A stretch of DNA of 50,543 bases. Origin: Paludibacteraceae bacterium (lineage in GTDB: Bacteria > Bacteroidota > Bacteroidia > Bacteroidales > Paludibacteraceae). The notes below the pieces were generated by a model. That model worked only from the letters and a program-made list of their open reading frames with translations, did no database searches and was not told the DNA's origin. Position 1 is the stretch's first letter. Every line of letters starts with the position of its first letter. A program made the position numbers and the translations under genes. Shown here piece after piece: positions 33,734-41,813 of the stretch. The stretch covers positions 1 to 50,543 of the forward strand of contig JAFXSS010000076.1 in the NCBI GenBank assembly GCA_017525455.1, read 5' to 3'.

Positions 33734-34201
33734 CTATTTGCTACCTGAGTGATTCGTGCGTTTCTCTTCCTTCTCGAGTTTGGAGAGACGATGCTTGAAT
33801 AAAATATTGATAGCGACAATAGCTATTGTGCCTAAGATAGCCTCGGCGAACATGCCGAAGCCGCATAATCCGCCGACGGCTGCTGCACACCACACGGTTG
33901 CAGCGGTAGTCAATCCTTTCACGGAGTCACCGTCTTTGAATATAATACCTGCTCCCAGAAAGCCAATTCCAGAAACAACTTGTGCAATGATTCGTGAGTT
34001 GTCGCCGCCGAAGATGGTAGGTGACATCAGTACGTACATCGATGTGCCAATAGCGATAAGTGTGATGGTGCGTGTGCCTACAACTTTGCCGTGAAACTCA
34101 CGCTCTACGCCAATCAGATACCCCAGGATAATAGCCATGCCAATCTTGGAGATAACCCCGATCCAGTCGGTCTGAACAAATGTTTCGATAATCTGATTCA
34201 T
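33734..34201 (-). CDS. MgtC/SapB family membrane protein
   Basis: 155 residues with four TM helices. GYLIGVEREFHGK and VVSGIGFLGAGIIFKDGDSVKGLTTAATVWCAAAVGG are the MgtC/SapB core motifs. The long C-terminal cytosolic domain of Salmonella MgtC is missing; it ends after a short basic/acidic tail. Family members are linked to survival at low Mg2+ and control of membrane potential, but the role of short forms is unclear. Last gene of the minus-strand block. Confidence 0.88.
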   Translation of the reverse strand: MNQIIETFVQTDWIGVISKIGMAIILGYLIGVEREFHGKVVGTRTITLIAIGTSMYVLMSPTIFGGDNSRIIAQVVSGIGFLGAGIIFKDGDSVKGLTTAATVWCAAAVGGLCGFGMFAEAILGTIAIVAINILFKHRLSKLEKEEKRTNHSGSK

Positions 34202-34237
34202 GAAAAATGAAAATAGATAGGTTAAAGCTAAAAGGGA

Positions 34238-35821
34238 TTATTCTCCCCAATCTGCTCGGTCGAGTTGGCGGAATTGTATGGCTTGCAACAGTTGGGATGA
34301 AGTCAGTGTGTTCGACATAGGAATTTCCGGATGTGCGGCAGTTTCCAAATCGGCTATGGTTCGTGCTACTTTGAGGATACGGTCGTAGGCGCGTGCCGAT
34401 AATCCGTATATATCCATTGCCATTCTCAGATGTTGCTCTGCTTGTTCGTCAGGTTGACAGAATTGCCGTACCATTTTAGGGGTCATTTGCGCATTGCAAT
34501 GTATATTGGTACCACGGAAACGCTCTGTTTGGATGGCACGTGCTTTCACTACGCGCTCTCGGATAGCGGCTGAAGGTTCGCCATCGGCTTTGCGGCGGAG
34601 ATCATCATATTCGACAGCTTCGATATGGCACTGTATGTCGATGCGGTCCAATAGCGGACCGCTGATACGGCTCATGTAGCGGTGACGTTGGGCAGGTGTG
34701 CAGGTGCATGGGTGCTTGAGATCGCCGTAGTGGCCGCAGGGACACGGGTTCATGGCTGCCACAAGCATGAAATGGGCGGGATAATCGACCGACAGCTTGT
34801 TGCGTGCAACGGTTATATGACCGTCCTCCAGAGGCTGCCGCAAGACCTCGAGAGCAGTGCGCTTGAACTCCGCCAACTCGTCGAGAAACAGAACACCATT
34901 ATGTGCCAAACTAACCTCACCGGGATGTGGATTGTTGCCGCCGCCGACAAGAGTGACCTCGGTTATTGTGTGGTGAGGCGAGCGGAACGGACGCTGGACA
35001 ACCAGGGCGTCCTGAGGATTTGAAGATTGTGAAGATTTCTTGCGCAGTTTGCCAGAAACAGAGTAGATCTTAGTTGTTTCCAGTGCTTCGCTCAGCGTCA
35101 TAGGAGGCAGGATGGTAGGAATGCGCTTAGCCATCATCGATTTTCCAGCCCCCGGAGGGCCAATCATGATGATGTTGTGTCCGCCTGCTGCGGCTATTTC
35201 TATAGCGCGGCGTACCTCCTGCTGCCCGCGCACTTCTGCGAAATCGATATCTGTAGGGAATGCATAGGTGCTGAGCAGTTCGTTGACATCAATCTGCACA
35301 GGTTCGGCAGGCTGTTCGCTGTTGAGGAAAGCAATTACATCCATCAGATGGTCAAAGCCATAGACTTCTATACCATCTACCACAGCTGCCTCATTGGCAT
35401 TTTCGATAGGGAGAATCACTCCTCGAAAGCCGTTGTTCTTTGCTGCCAAAGCTATAGGAAGACAGCCATGAACCGGGCGCAGATGACCATCGAGTGAGAG
35501 TTCTCCCAAAATAAGGAAATCCTTGAGCAGACGGCTTTGTACAAGTTCGGCGGCTGCCAATTGACCAATGGCCAATGTGAGATCGAACGCTGCGCCTTCC
35601 TTCTTAAGGTCGGCAGGCGACATGTTGATGGTATATTGGTGTTGCGGGAGACGTATTCCGGATACCTGTAAGGCAGATTGGATACGCTCATGACCTTCTT
35701 TTACCGCTGTATCAGGCAGCCCGACCATTGTAAAATCGTAGCCGGGCGTGGCATGCACCTCAACGGTGACAATCACGGCATCAATGCCGACAGACGTAGC
35801 AGAGTAGGTGTTAATCAGCAT
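34238..35821 (-). CDS. comM: YifB/ComM-type Mg-chelatase-like AAA+ ATPase
   Basis: 527 residues from the ATG at 35821 (MLINTYSATSVGIDA). A Lon-like N-terminal fold (VEVHATPGYDFTMVGLPDTAVKE) precedes the AAA+ core: Walker A MIGPPGAGKSMMAKR, Walker B GVLFLDELAEF, AAMNPCPCGHYGD and a C-terminal lid. ComM is a hexameric helicase that extends branch migration during natural transformation. Residues about 261-269 (KKSSQSSNPQD) are encoded by the 8-mer tandem repeat at 35014-35041, an insertion between AAA+ elements. It overlaps phoH by 11 nt. Confidence 0.92.
   Translation of the reverse strand: MLINTYSATSVGIDAVIVTVEVHATPGYDFTMVGLPDTAVKEGHERIQSALQVSGIRLPQHQYTINMSPADLKKEGAAFDLTLAIGQLAAAELVQSRLLKDFLILGELSLDGHLRPVHGCLPIALAAKNNGFRGVILPIENANEAAVVDGIEVYGFDHLMDVIAFLNSEQPAEPVQIDVNELLSTYAFPTDIDFAEVRGQQEVRRAIEIAAAGGHNIIMIGPPGAGKSMMAKRIPTILPPMTLSEALETTKIYSVSGKLRKKSSQSSNPQDALVVQRPFRSPHHTITEVTLVGGGNNPHPGEVSLAHNGVLFLDELAEFKRTALEVLRQPLEDGHITVARNKLSVDYPAHFMLVAAMNPCPCGHYGDLKHPCTCTPAQRHRYMSRISGPLLDRIDIQCHIEAVEYDDLRRKADGEPSAAIRERVVKARAIQTERFRGTNIHCNAQMTPKMVRQFCQPDEQAEQHLRMAMDIYGLSARAYDRILKVARTIADLETAAHPEIPMSNTLTSSQLLQAIQFRQLDRADWGE
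35014..35041 (+). repeat. Degenerate 8-mer tandem repeat inside comM (GATTTGAA family)
   Basis: GATTTGAA, GATTGTGAA and GATTTCTT follow one another. The coding strand shares the 16-mer AATCTTCAAATCCTCA with the tract in the ttcA-like gene, and both encode SSNPQ. Confidence 0.7.
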
Positions 35822-36737
35822 AAGCCTTAACAATATGAGTTACGAGATGGTGGCGAACGATATCCTGCTGATTGAACTGCACGATCCGGATGCCCTTAAT
35901 ATCCTTGAGTCGGTTCATTGCATCCGCCAGGCCTGAGCGTTGCGAGGCCGGGAGGTCAATCTGTGTAAGGTCGCCAGTGACAATCATCTTGCTGCCCAGC
36001 CCCATGCGGGTAAGGAACATCTTCAGTTGCAGCACAGTAGCGTTCTGTGCCTCATCCAAAATGACCACGGCATCAGACAATGTGCGTCCGCGCATGAACG
36101 CTAGCGGTGCTATCTGAATAACTCCGCGCTCAAGATACTCTTGCAACTTGCCGTCAGGCAACATGTCTTGCAAAGCATCGTATAGCGGTTGCAGATACGG
36201 ATCAATCTTTTCCTTCATATCACCGGGAAGGAAACCGAGTTTTTCGCCCGCTTCTACAGCCGGACGACTAAGGATGATCCGTCTGACCTCTTTATTCTTC
36301 AGCGCCTTAACCGCGAGAGCTATTGCTGTGTATGTTTTTCCCGATCCGGCAGGCCCAACGGCAAATAGCAGGTCATCGGTTTGAAATCCCTCAACAAGTT
36401 TGCGTTGGTTGACCGAGCGAGCAAGAATAGGCTTGCCTCCTACACCATGTAGAATCAGGTGGTCGTGCGTAACCGTTTCCGGTGCTGATCCGTGGAGCAG
36501 GTCAAGAATAGTTGCCTCGCTGAGTGAACCCCGCTGTATACAAACCTGCTGGCAACGCTCCACGTTGGTAGCGAACTGCTTGACGGCCTTTTCCGGTCCG
36601 GTAACCTTGAGTTTATACCCTCTTGCCACCACACGAATCTCCGGGTGCTGATTGCACAGGCAGAGGATATTCGCGTTGTTCACACCGTAGAATGCTGCGG
36701 TGTCGATGGCTTCGTTTAAAGTGATAACTGATTCCAT
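35811..36737 (-). CDS. PhoH-like ATPase
   Basis: 308 residues. Walker A FAVGPAGSGKTYTAIA, then RRIILSRPAVEAGEKLGFLPGD, LAFMRGRTLSDAVVILDEAQNAT (Walker B) and MIVTGDLTQIDLP are the PhoH/YbeZ signature. An N-terminal KH-like segment is present. It is thought to take part in RNA metabolism. Its ATG overlaps the nuclease-like gene by 22 nt. Confidence 0.93.
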   Translation of the reverse strand: MESVITLNEAIDTAAFYGVNNANILCLCNQHPEIRVVARGYKLKVTGPEKAVKQFATNVERCQQVCIQRGSLSEATILDLLHGSAPETVTHDHLILHGVGGKPILARSVNQRKLVEGFQTDDLLFAVGPAGSGKTYTAIALAVKALKNKEVRRIILSRPAVEAGEKLGFLPGDMKEKIDPYLQPLYDALQDMLPDGKLQEYLERGVIQIAPLAFMRGRTLSDAVVILDEAQNATVLQLKMFLTRMGLGSKMIVTGDLTQIDLPASQRSGLADAMNRLKDIKGIRIVQFNQQDIVRHHLVTHIVKAYAD

Positions 36738-37147
36738 GAGGGTATGTGATTTAAGAATTGTATTTGTTTTGTTTGTTCAGATGATGGCTTGTCTGCCGTT
36801 TGTTCATCGATGTGTGCCACAACGGTTTTCTTGCCATTGGCGAGAATAAGATAAGGTGCATGTACTGTGGTGTTATACACTGCAGCCTGGTCGAGCGTCG
36901 TTTGTGTGATAGGCACCTCCGGAGCCTTGAACTCAATGAGCATCAGCGGCTTCAAGTTTCGCGAATAAACCACAGCATCGCAACGTTTTTCCACTCCTGC
37001 TCCGACGGCTATCGGCACTTCCACGCCGATAAGCGACTGCGGATAGCCGAATTGTTCCACCAAGGCGTGCAAGAACGTCTGCCGCACATGCTCCTCCGGC
37101 GTGGCGGCTACGTACTTGCGACGGAATGGACAAAAGATATTTACCAT
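36716..37147 (-). CDS. Small HsdR N-terminal-like (PD-(D/E)XK fold) protein
   Basis: 143 residues. EEHVRQTFLHALVEQFGYPQSLIGVEVPI leads to the nuclease-type core RCDAVVY...LIEFKAPEVPIT, with Asp and Glu-X-Lys in place, then a DQAAVYN helix. The domain is that found at the N-terminus of type I restriction R subunits, but here it stands alone without helicase, HsdM or HsdS, and is translationally coupled to phoH. It is a conserved Bacteroidota small protein; the true role is unknown. Confidence 0.75.
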   Translation of the reverse strand: MVNIFCPFRRKYVAATPEEHVRQTFLHALVEQFGYPQSLIGVEVPIAVGAGVEKRCDAVVYSRNLKPLMLIEFKAPEVPITQTTLDQAAVYNTTVHAPYLILANGKKTVVAHIDEQTADKPSSEQTKQIQFLNHIPSWNQLSL

Positions 37148-37171
37148 TTAACTATTTGCGGTTGACGGCAG

Positions 37172-38926
37172 TTATTTCAGGTAGTTATCCTTGAGTGAGC
37201 AGGTGCGGTTGAGAACAAGGTGTTCGGCTGTGGTGTCTGGATCCACAACGAAGTAACCCTGCTTGAGCAACTGGTAGTGATTATAATTGACCACTTCGTT
37301 GGCAGAAGACAGACCGTTATCAGTGGCAGACCTCTGCGCTGACAGATTGAGTTCGCTGCGCAGTGAGCCTTCAATCTTGATGTTCTTGACAATCAGACTG
37401 TCAGGGTTGAGCAAATCTCGGAAATCACCTTCTTCGGCACTTGGGTTTTCTACGGCAAACAAGCGGTCGTATAAGCGTGCTTCGGCATCCAGCGCAGAAC
37501 TGCATTCAACCCAGTTGATGGTAGCTTTGGTCTTGCGGTTGCCGCCTTCAGTGCCGGATTTGGTATCAGGATCGTAGGTGGCATATACGGTGGTGATGTT
37601 GCCATCGGCATCCTTTTCGCAGCCTGTGGCTTGGATGATATACGAGGCTTTGAGTCGCACTTCGCGTCCGCCCGGGCTGAGACGATAGAACTTGTTGTCC
37701 GCCTGCTCGAGGAAGTCGCCGCGCTCGATCCACAGTTCGCGCCCGAATGTCATCTCGCGTGTGCCGAGTTCAGGATGTCCGTCGATGTTCTCGGCTACCA
37801 GTGTCTCAGTCTGGCCTTCGGGGTAGTTGGTAATTACGAGTTTGACAGGATCGAAGATGGCGCATACGCGCGGTGCAGTTTCTTTTAAGTCTTCACGGAT
37901 AGTGTGCTCAAGCAGACCTTGGTCAATCATGCCTTCGACTTTGGTGTAACCGATCTTATCCATGAACTCGCGGATGGAGGTAGCAGTGTATCCGCGTCGG
38001 CGCAGACCGCAAACGGTCGGCATCCGCGGGTCGTCCCAACCGGCAACTAAACCTTCTTTGACAAGCTGGAGCATCTTACGTTTGGACATCACAGTGTAAG
38101 TGATGTTCAGGCGGTTGAACTCGCGCTGCTTGGGTCGATAGTCCGGGCCGTAAGGCGACAGACCTGCGAAGTTCTCGCCGGTTATCTGGTCGAGGAAATA
38201 GTCGTAGAGCGGACGGTGCACCTCAAACTCCAGTGTGCATATCGAGTGCGTAACACCCTCGAAATAGTCGCTCTGACCATGCGCGAAGTCATACATCGGA
38301 TATACGTTCCACTTGCGTCCCGTGCGGTGGTGCGGGTGCGAAGTGATGATACGGTACATGATCGGGTCGCGGAAGTGCATGTTCGGGTTAGCCATATCAA
38401 TCTTGGCACGCAGAACCATCTTGCCTTCCTCAATCTCGCCGTTCTGCATAGCCTGGAACAGACGCAGGTTCTCCTCTACCGGACGGTCGCGATAGGGCGA
38501 GTTCGTGCCGGCTTCGGTAGGCGTGCCTTTCTGTTCGGCTATCTGCTCGGCGGTCTGTTCGTCAACGTAGGCTTTGCCCTCCTTGATGAAACGGATAGCC
38601 AGATCGTAGAGTGCGTCGAAGTAGTCAGAGGCATAGAAAATTTTGCCCCACTTGAAGCCGAGCCAGCGTATGTCGCGTTCGATGGTATCAACGTACTCCG
38701 TGTCCTCCTTGGCAGGATTGGTGTCGTCGAAACGGAGGTTACAAACGCCGTTGTACTTCTCGGCGATGCCGAAATCCATACATATTGCCTTAACGTGACC
38801 TATATGCAGGTAGCCGTTCGGTTCAGGCGGGAAACGCGTCTGTATGCGTCCGTTGTTCACTCCCTCAGCGAGGTCTTTTTCAACAATCTGCTCAATAAAA
38901 TTGAGGCTGCGTTCTTGCTCTTCCAT
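37172..38926 (-). CDS. glnS: Glutaminyl-tRNA synthetase
   Basis: 584 residues, class I synthetase. RFPPEPNGYLHIGHVKAI holds the HIGH motif; VMSKRKML is the KMSKS-type loop; the acceptor-binding run FDDTNPAKED and the C-terminal anticodon-binding beta barrels (VRLKASYIIQATG, LIVKNIKIEGSL) complete it. It charges tRNA-Gln directly. It stands between the lpx block and the nuclease-like/phoH genes, downstream of a terminator-like hairpin; no promoter of the usual form was found in the 111-bp gap. Confidence 0.96.
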   Translation of the reverse strand: MEEQERSLNFIEQIVEKDLAEGVNNGRIQTRFPPEPNGYLHIGHVKAICMDFGIAEKYNGVCNLRFDDTNPAKEDTEYVDTIERDIRWLGFKWGKIFYASDYFDALYDLAIRFIKEGKAYVDEQTAEQIAEQKGTPTEAGTNSPYRDRPVEENLRLFQAMQNGEIEEGKMVLRAKIDMANPNMHFRDPIMYRIITSHPHHRTGRKWNVYPMYDFAHGQSDYFEGVTHSICTLEFEVHRPLYDYFLDQITGENFAGLSPYGPDYRPKQREFNRLNITYTVMSKRKMLQLVKEGLVAGWDDPRMPTVCGLRRRGYTATSIREFMDKIGYTKVEGMIDQGLLEHTIREDLKETAPRVCAIFDPVKLVITNYPEGQTETLVAENIDGHPELGTREMTFGRELWIERGDFLEQADNKFYRLSPGGREVRLKASYIIQATGCEKDADGNITTVYATYDPDTKSGTEGGNRKTKATINWVECSSALDAEARLYDRLFAVENPSAEEGDFRDLLNPDSLIVKNIKIEGSLRSELNLSAQRSATDNGLSSANEVVNYNHYQLLKQGYFVVDPDTTAEHLVLNRTCSLKDNYLK

Positions 38927-38971
38927 ATTGTTATATGTTTATTCGTCTAAAAAAGTATAGCAAAAGTCCGA

Positions 38972-39008
38972 TTTACCCCCGAGTATTGTCTAGGATACTC
39001 TCGGTAAA
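38972..39008 (-). terminator. Terminator-like hairpin after lpxA, containing dispersed motif copy 3
   Basis: TTTACC...CCGAGTAT on the left pairs imperfectly with ATACT...CGGTAAA on the right around an 8-base loop. On the minus strand the stem is followed by TCGGACTTTTGC. The AAAAGTCC direct repeat (38962-38969 and 39006-39013) flanks it. The T-run is weak, so read-through into glnS is possible. Confidence 0.5.
38988..39007 (+). repeat. Dispersed motif copy 3 (GTCTAGGAT-N3-CTCGGTAA)
   Basis: Same 17 fixed bases as at 7606-7625 and 17054-17073, variable gap ACT. It forms the loop and right arm of the hairpin between lpxA and glnS. Confidence 0.6.
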
Positions 39009-39037
39009 AGTCCTACTAAGTTGGACAAACTTCCATT

Positions 39038-39814
39038 CTACATCGTTCCCCGTATCACTCCTCGAGGAGAAGAGGTGATGAAATTGACTATCTCGTCGCG
39101 TTCGGCGGATGGCGGCAGCGTTTCCTGAATCTGTTGGAGAGCCTGCGAGACGTTCAGTCCTGACATGTAGATGAGTCGGTAAGTATCCTGGATGGCAGTC
39201 AGTTGTTCGCGCGTGAATCCGCGGCGCATGAGTCCTACGGAGTTGATACCACAATATTGTACGGGTTCGCGTGCGGCAATTACGTAAGGCGGTATATCTT
39301 TGTTCACCTTTGTGCCGCCTTGAGTCATCGAGTGTGTGCCGACGTGCGAGAATTGGTGCACCAATGAGCCTCCGCCGAGGATGGCGTAATCATCCACTAC
39401 AACTTCTCCAGCCAGTTGTGTGGCGTTGGAGAGGATGATGTGATCGTGCAGCAGGCAGTCGTGAGCGACGTGTGAGTATGCCATAATAAGGCAATAATTA
39501 CCCACTACGGTTTGACCTTTTGAAGCTGTGCCGCGATGCACGGTGGCGCATTCGCGAATAACGGTGTTGTTGCCGATGATAGCCAGTGTATCCTCGCCGC
39601 GGAACTTCAAGTCTTGGGGAACAGCGCCAACCACAGCAGAAGGAAAGACGGTGCAATCCTCGCCTATACGTGCGCCACTGAGGATAGTTGCGTTAGCCAT
39701 GATCTTGGTGCGTGCGCCAATCTCTACATTGGCTTCAATATATGCGAACGGGCCAATCTCTGCTGTCGGATCGATGACAGCTTTCGGGTCAACACATGCT
39801 AAGGGACTAATCAT
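39038..39814 (-). CDS. lpxA: UDP-N-acetylglucosamine acyltransferase
   Basis: 258 residues. Left-handed beta-helix hexapeptide repeats fill the first 180 residues (PLACVDPKAVIDPTAEIGPF, HRGTASKGQTVVGN, AYSHVAHDCLLHDH with the catalytic-type histidine, GGGSLVHQFSHVG), followed by a helical C-terminus (GLMRRGFTREQL). It adds the first 3-hydroxyacyl chain to UDP-GlcNAc in lipid A synthesis. Confidence 0.95.
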   Translation of the reverse strand: MISPLACVDPKAVIDPTAEIGPFAYIEANVEIGARTKIMANATILSGARIGEDCTVFPSAVVGAVPQDLKFRGEDTLAIIGNNTVIRECATVHRGTASKGQTVVGNYCLIMAYSHVAHDCLLHDHIILSNATQLAGEVVVDDYAILGGGSLVHQFSHVGTHSMTQGGTKVNKDIPPYVIAAREPVQYCGINSVGLMRRGFTREQLTAIQDTYRLIYMSGLNVSQALQQIQETLPPSAERDEIVNFITSSPRGVIRGTM

Positions 39815-39847
39815 ATAAATTACGAATTAAAAAATAAAAATTATGAA
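39815..39847. repeat. AT-rich spacer tract (ATTACGAATT / ATTATGAATT)
   Basis: The whole lpxC-lpxA gap is made of ATTACGAATTAAAAAATAAAAATTATGAATT-type sequence. The polA leader (46231-46260) holds the same kind of sequence on the other strand (AATTCGTAATTTTTAATT). It looks like a dispersed simple-repeat filler, not a promoter. Confidence 0.45.
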
Positions 39848-40756
39848 TTATTCTTGCTTGGGGTAGATCTTGTTGCGGAGTTGGCGGGCACAAGAGGTAT
39901 TGAAGGTGTGTCCGGGTTTGTCGGCAATGATATGTGCCTGCAATCTGCAACCGACAAGCGACAGGTCGCCGATTATATCCAACAACTTGTGTCGCGCCGG
40001 TTCGTTGTGAAAATGAATAGGCGAGAGGTAACCGAGTTTGGTTGCATCCAAACGCGGTTGGCCAAGTTTGTCGGTAAGATAGTCCAATCCTTCTTGCGAC
40101 ATAGGAGTCTCGTAGATAACAAGAGCATTTTTGAGATCTCCGCCTTTGATTAGTCCAAGGCGCAGCAAAGGCTCAATCTCCCGCACAAAGCAGAATGTAC
40201 GTGCAGACGCTATCTCGCGCGGATAATCATTGAGATTCTTAAGTTCGGCGCGTTGGCGCTTGAGAATATGCGAAGGATAGCAAACCTGCACTTCTACCTC
40301 GTAGAAATCAGCCGGCAAGAGCATCAGCCGGTTGCCGTGTTCGGAGATGTATTCGATGGGTTCGCGCACTATATATACCTCGGCTTCGGCGTTTTGTTCT
40401 ACGATGCCAGCCTCCTGAACAGCATGTACAAACGGCGCAGCACTGCCATCGAGAATAGGCATCTCCGGGCCATCCAGCTCGATGAGACAATTGTCAATCC
40501 CCAAAGCGTAGAGTGCAGACAATGCGTGTTCGACCGTAGATATGCGCCAACTGCCATGCTCCAAAACCGTACCGCGCTCGGTGGCTGACACATAATCAGC
40601 GTAGGCATGGTGGGTGGGACGATCCGGCAGATCTATTCGGCATAAACGAATGCCGTATCCGATCTCTGCCGGCATAAAACGTGCGTGAATATACACGCCT
40701 GTATGCAGGCCTTTGCCTTCAAGTGTAAAAGGTTGGGATAATGTATGTTGCTTCAT
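39848..40756 (-). CDS. lpxC: UDP-3-O-acyl-GlcNAc deacetylase, not fused to FabZ
   Basis: 302 residues. Zinc and catalytic residues are present: STVEHALSALYALG (first His), ARHKLLDIIGDL (His and Asp), and IADKPGH (final His). It performs the committed step of lipid A synthesis. In most Bacteroidota this protein continues into a FabZ-type dehydratase of about 150 residues; here it stops after RNKIYPKQE, and the 33 bp to lpxA hold no dehydratase. The ATG overlaps the lpxD stop (ATGA). Confidence 0.94.
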   Translation of the reverse strand: MKQHTLSQPFTLEGKGLHTGVYIHARFMPAEIGYGIRLCRIDLPDRPTHHAYADYVSATERGTVLEHGSWRISTVEHALSALYALGIDNCLIELDGPEMPILDGSAAPFVHAVQEAGIVEQNAEAEVYIVREPIEYISEHGNRLMLLPADFYEVEVQVCYPSHILKRQRAELKNLNDYPREIASARTFCFVREIEPLLRLGLIKGGDLKNALVIYETPMSQEGLDYLTDKLGQPRLDATKLGYLSPIHFHNEPARHKLLDIIGDLSLVGCRLQAHIIADKPGHTFNTSCARQLRNKIYPKQE

Positions 40757-41790
40757 CGGTTGTTCAGTTTGAGTTGTTTCTTCAGTTCGTCGACGTCGCG
40801 TCGCAGTTCGGGCAGGTTCTTCATCACCACCGACGAACGCCGCCAGTTCATGGCATCGAACGCCGGCGTGCCTTGATACTGCCCCGGCTGGCTGATGGAA
40901 CCAGCTACGCCTGCCTGAGCACCAAGTATCACATTATCCGCAACGGTGAGGCCGTTGGCTACGCCCACTTGCCCTGCCAAGATGCAATGTTTTCCTATCT
41001 TGGATGAACCTGCTATACCCACTTGAGCGCAAAGGAAAGACGATTCGCCTACCTGCACATTGTGAGCAACCTGAACGAGGTTGTCAACTTTGACATTTTT
41101 GGATATACGTGTCTCGCCCATCATAGCGCGATCTACAGTCGTGTTTGCTCCCAGTTCGACATCATCCTCAATAACTACGATGCCAATCTGAGGAATCTTG
41201 TGGTTGATGCCTTGCGCATCAGGTTCGAAACCGAACCCGTCAGCACCAATCACGCAACCTGAGTGGATGATGCAGTCGCGTCCTATTATGCAATGGTCAT
41301 AAATTTTAACCCCGGAATAGATGATTGAGTTGTCGCCTATAGAAACGAAATCGCCTATGTACGCCTGCGGGTAAATTTGTACTCCCTTGCCCAATTTGAC
41401 ACCTTTGCCAATGTATGCGAACGCCCCGATATATGCATCATCCGGCAGATTCACTCCTTCAGCAATAAATGCCGGTTGCTCCACGCCATGTTTGTGCGGG
41501 CGGAGATGTTCTGCAACACCTTGCAACAGTTGCCCCATAGCCTGACGCGCATTTTCAACAAGAATAATTGTCGGTTTGCAGGTCTGCGAGGCATCGTACA
41601 ATGCACGTGACAAGAGCACGACCGATGCGCTTGTAGTAGCCAAATCCGGCAGATATTTTCCATCAGTTACGTATGATAATGTCCCAGGCAGGCCATGCTC
41701 AATCGGACTGACATCATGCACCTCAACCGAGGCGTTGCCAATAATCTCTCCGCCTACGAATGCGGCTATCTGTTGTGCGGTAAATTGCAT
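40753..41790 (-). CDS. lpxD: UDP-3-O-acylglucosamine N-acyltransferase
   Basis: 345 residues from the ATG at 41790 (MQFTAQQIAAFVGGEI); an earlier in-frame codon would overlap the HD gene. The N-terminal uridine-binding domain is followed by hexapeptide repeats (DDAYIGAFAYIGKGVKLGKGV onward, with HSGCVIGADGFGF) and a C-terminal helix. It adds the second acyl chain in lipid A synthesis. Confidence 0.95.
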   Translation of the reverse strand: MQFTAQQIAAFVGGEIIGNASVEVHDVSPIEHGLPGTLSYVTDGKYLPDLATTSASVVLLSRALYDASQTCKPTIILVENARQAMGQLLQGVAEHLRPHKHGVEQPAFIAEGVNLPDDAYIGAFAYIGKGVKLGKGVQIYPQAYIGDFVSIGDNSIIYSGVKIYDHCIIGRDCIIHSGCVIGADGFGFEPDAQGINHKIPQIGIVVIEDDVELGANTTVDRAMMGETRISKNVKVDNLVQVAHNVQVGESSFLCAQVGIAGSSKIGKHCILAGQVGVANGLTVADNVILGAQAGVAGSISQPGQYQGTPAFDAMNWRRSSVVMKNLPELRRDVDELKKQLKLNNR

Positions 41791-41813
41791 ATATTGAAAT
41801 TCTTTTACAATCG

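Noticed and set aside
36716..37147. Type I restriction-modification system
   Set aside because: Only the small HsdR-N domain is present; no helicase, methyltransferase or specificity gene is nearby.
38962..39013. Small insertion element flanked by AAAAGTCC direct repeats
   Set aside because: The 8-bp repeats flank a hairpin of about 37 bp without any gene or recognisable terminal inverted repeats of a mobile element; a terminator with the dispersed motif is the simpler reading.
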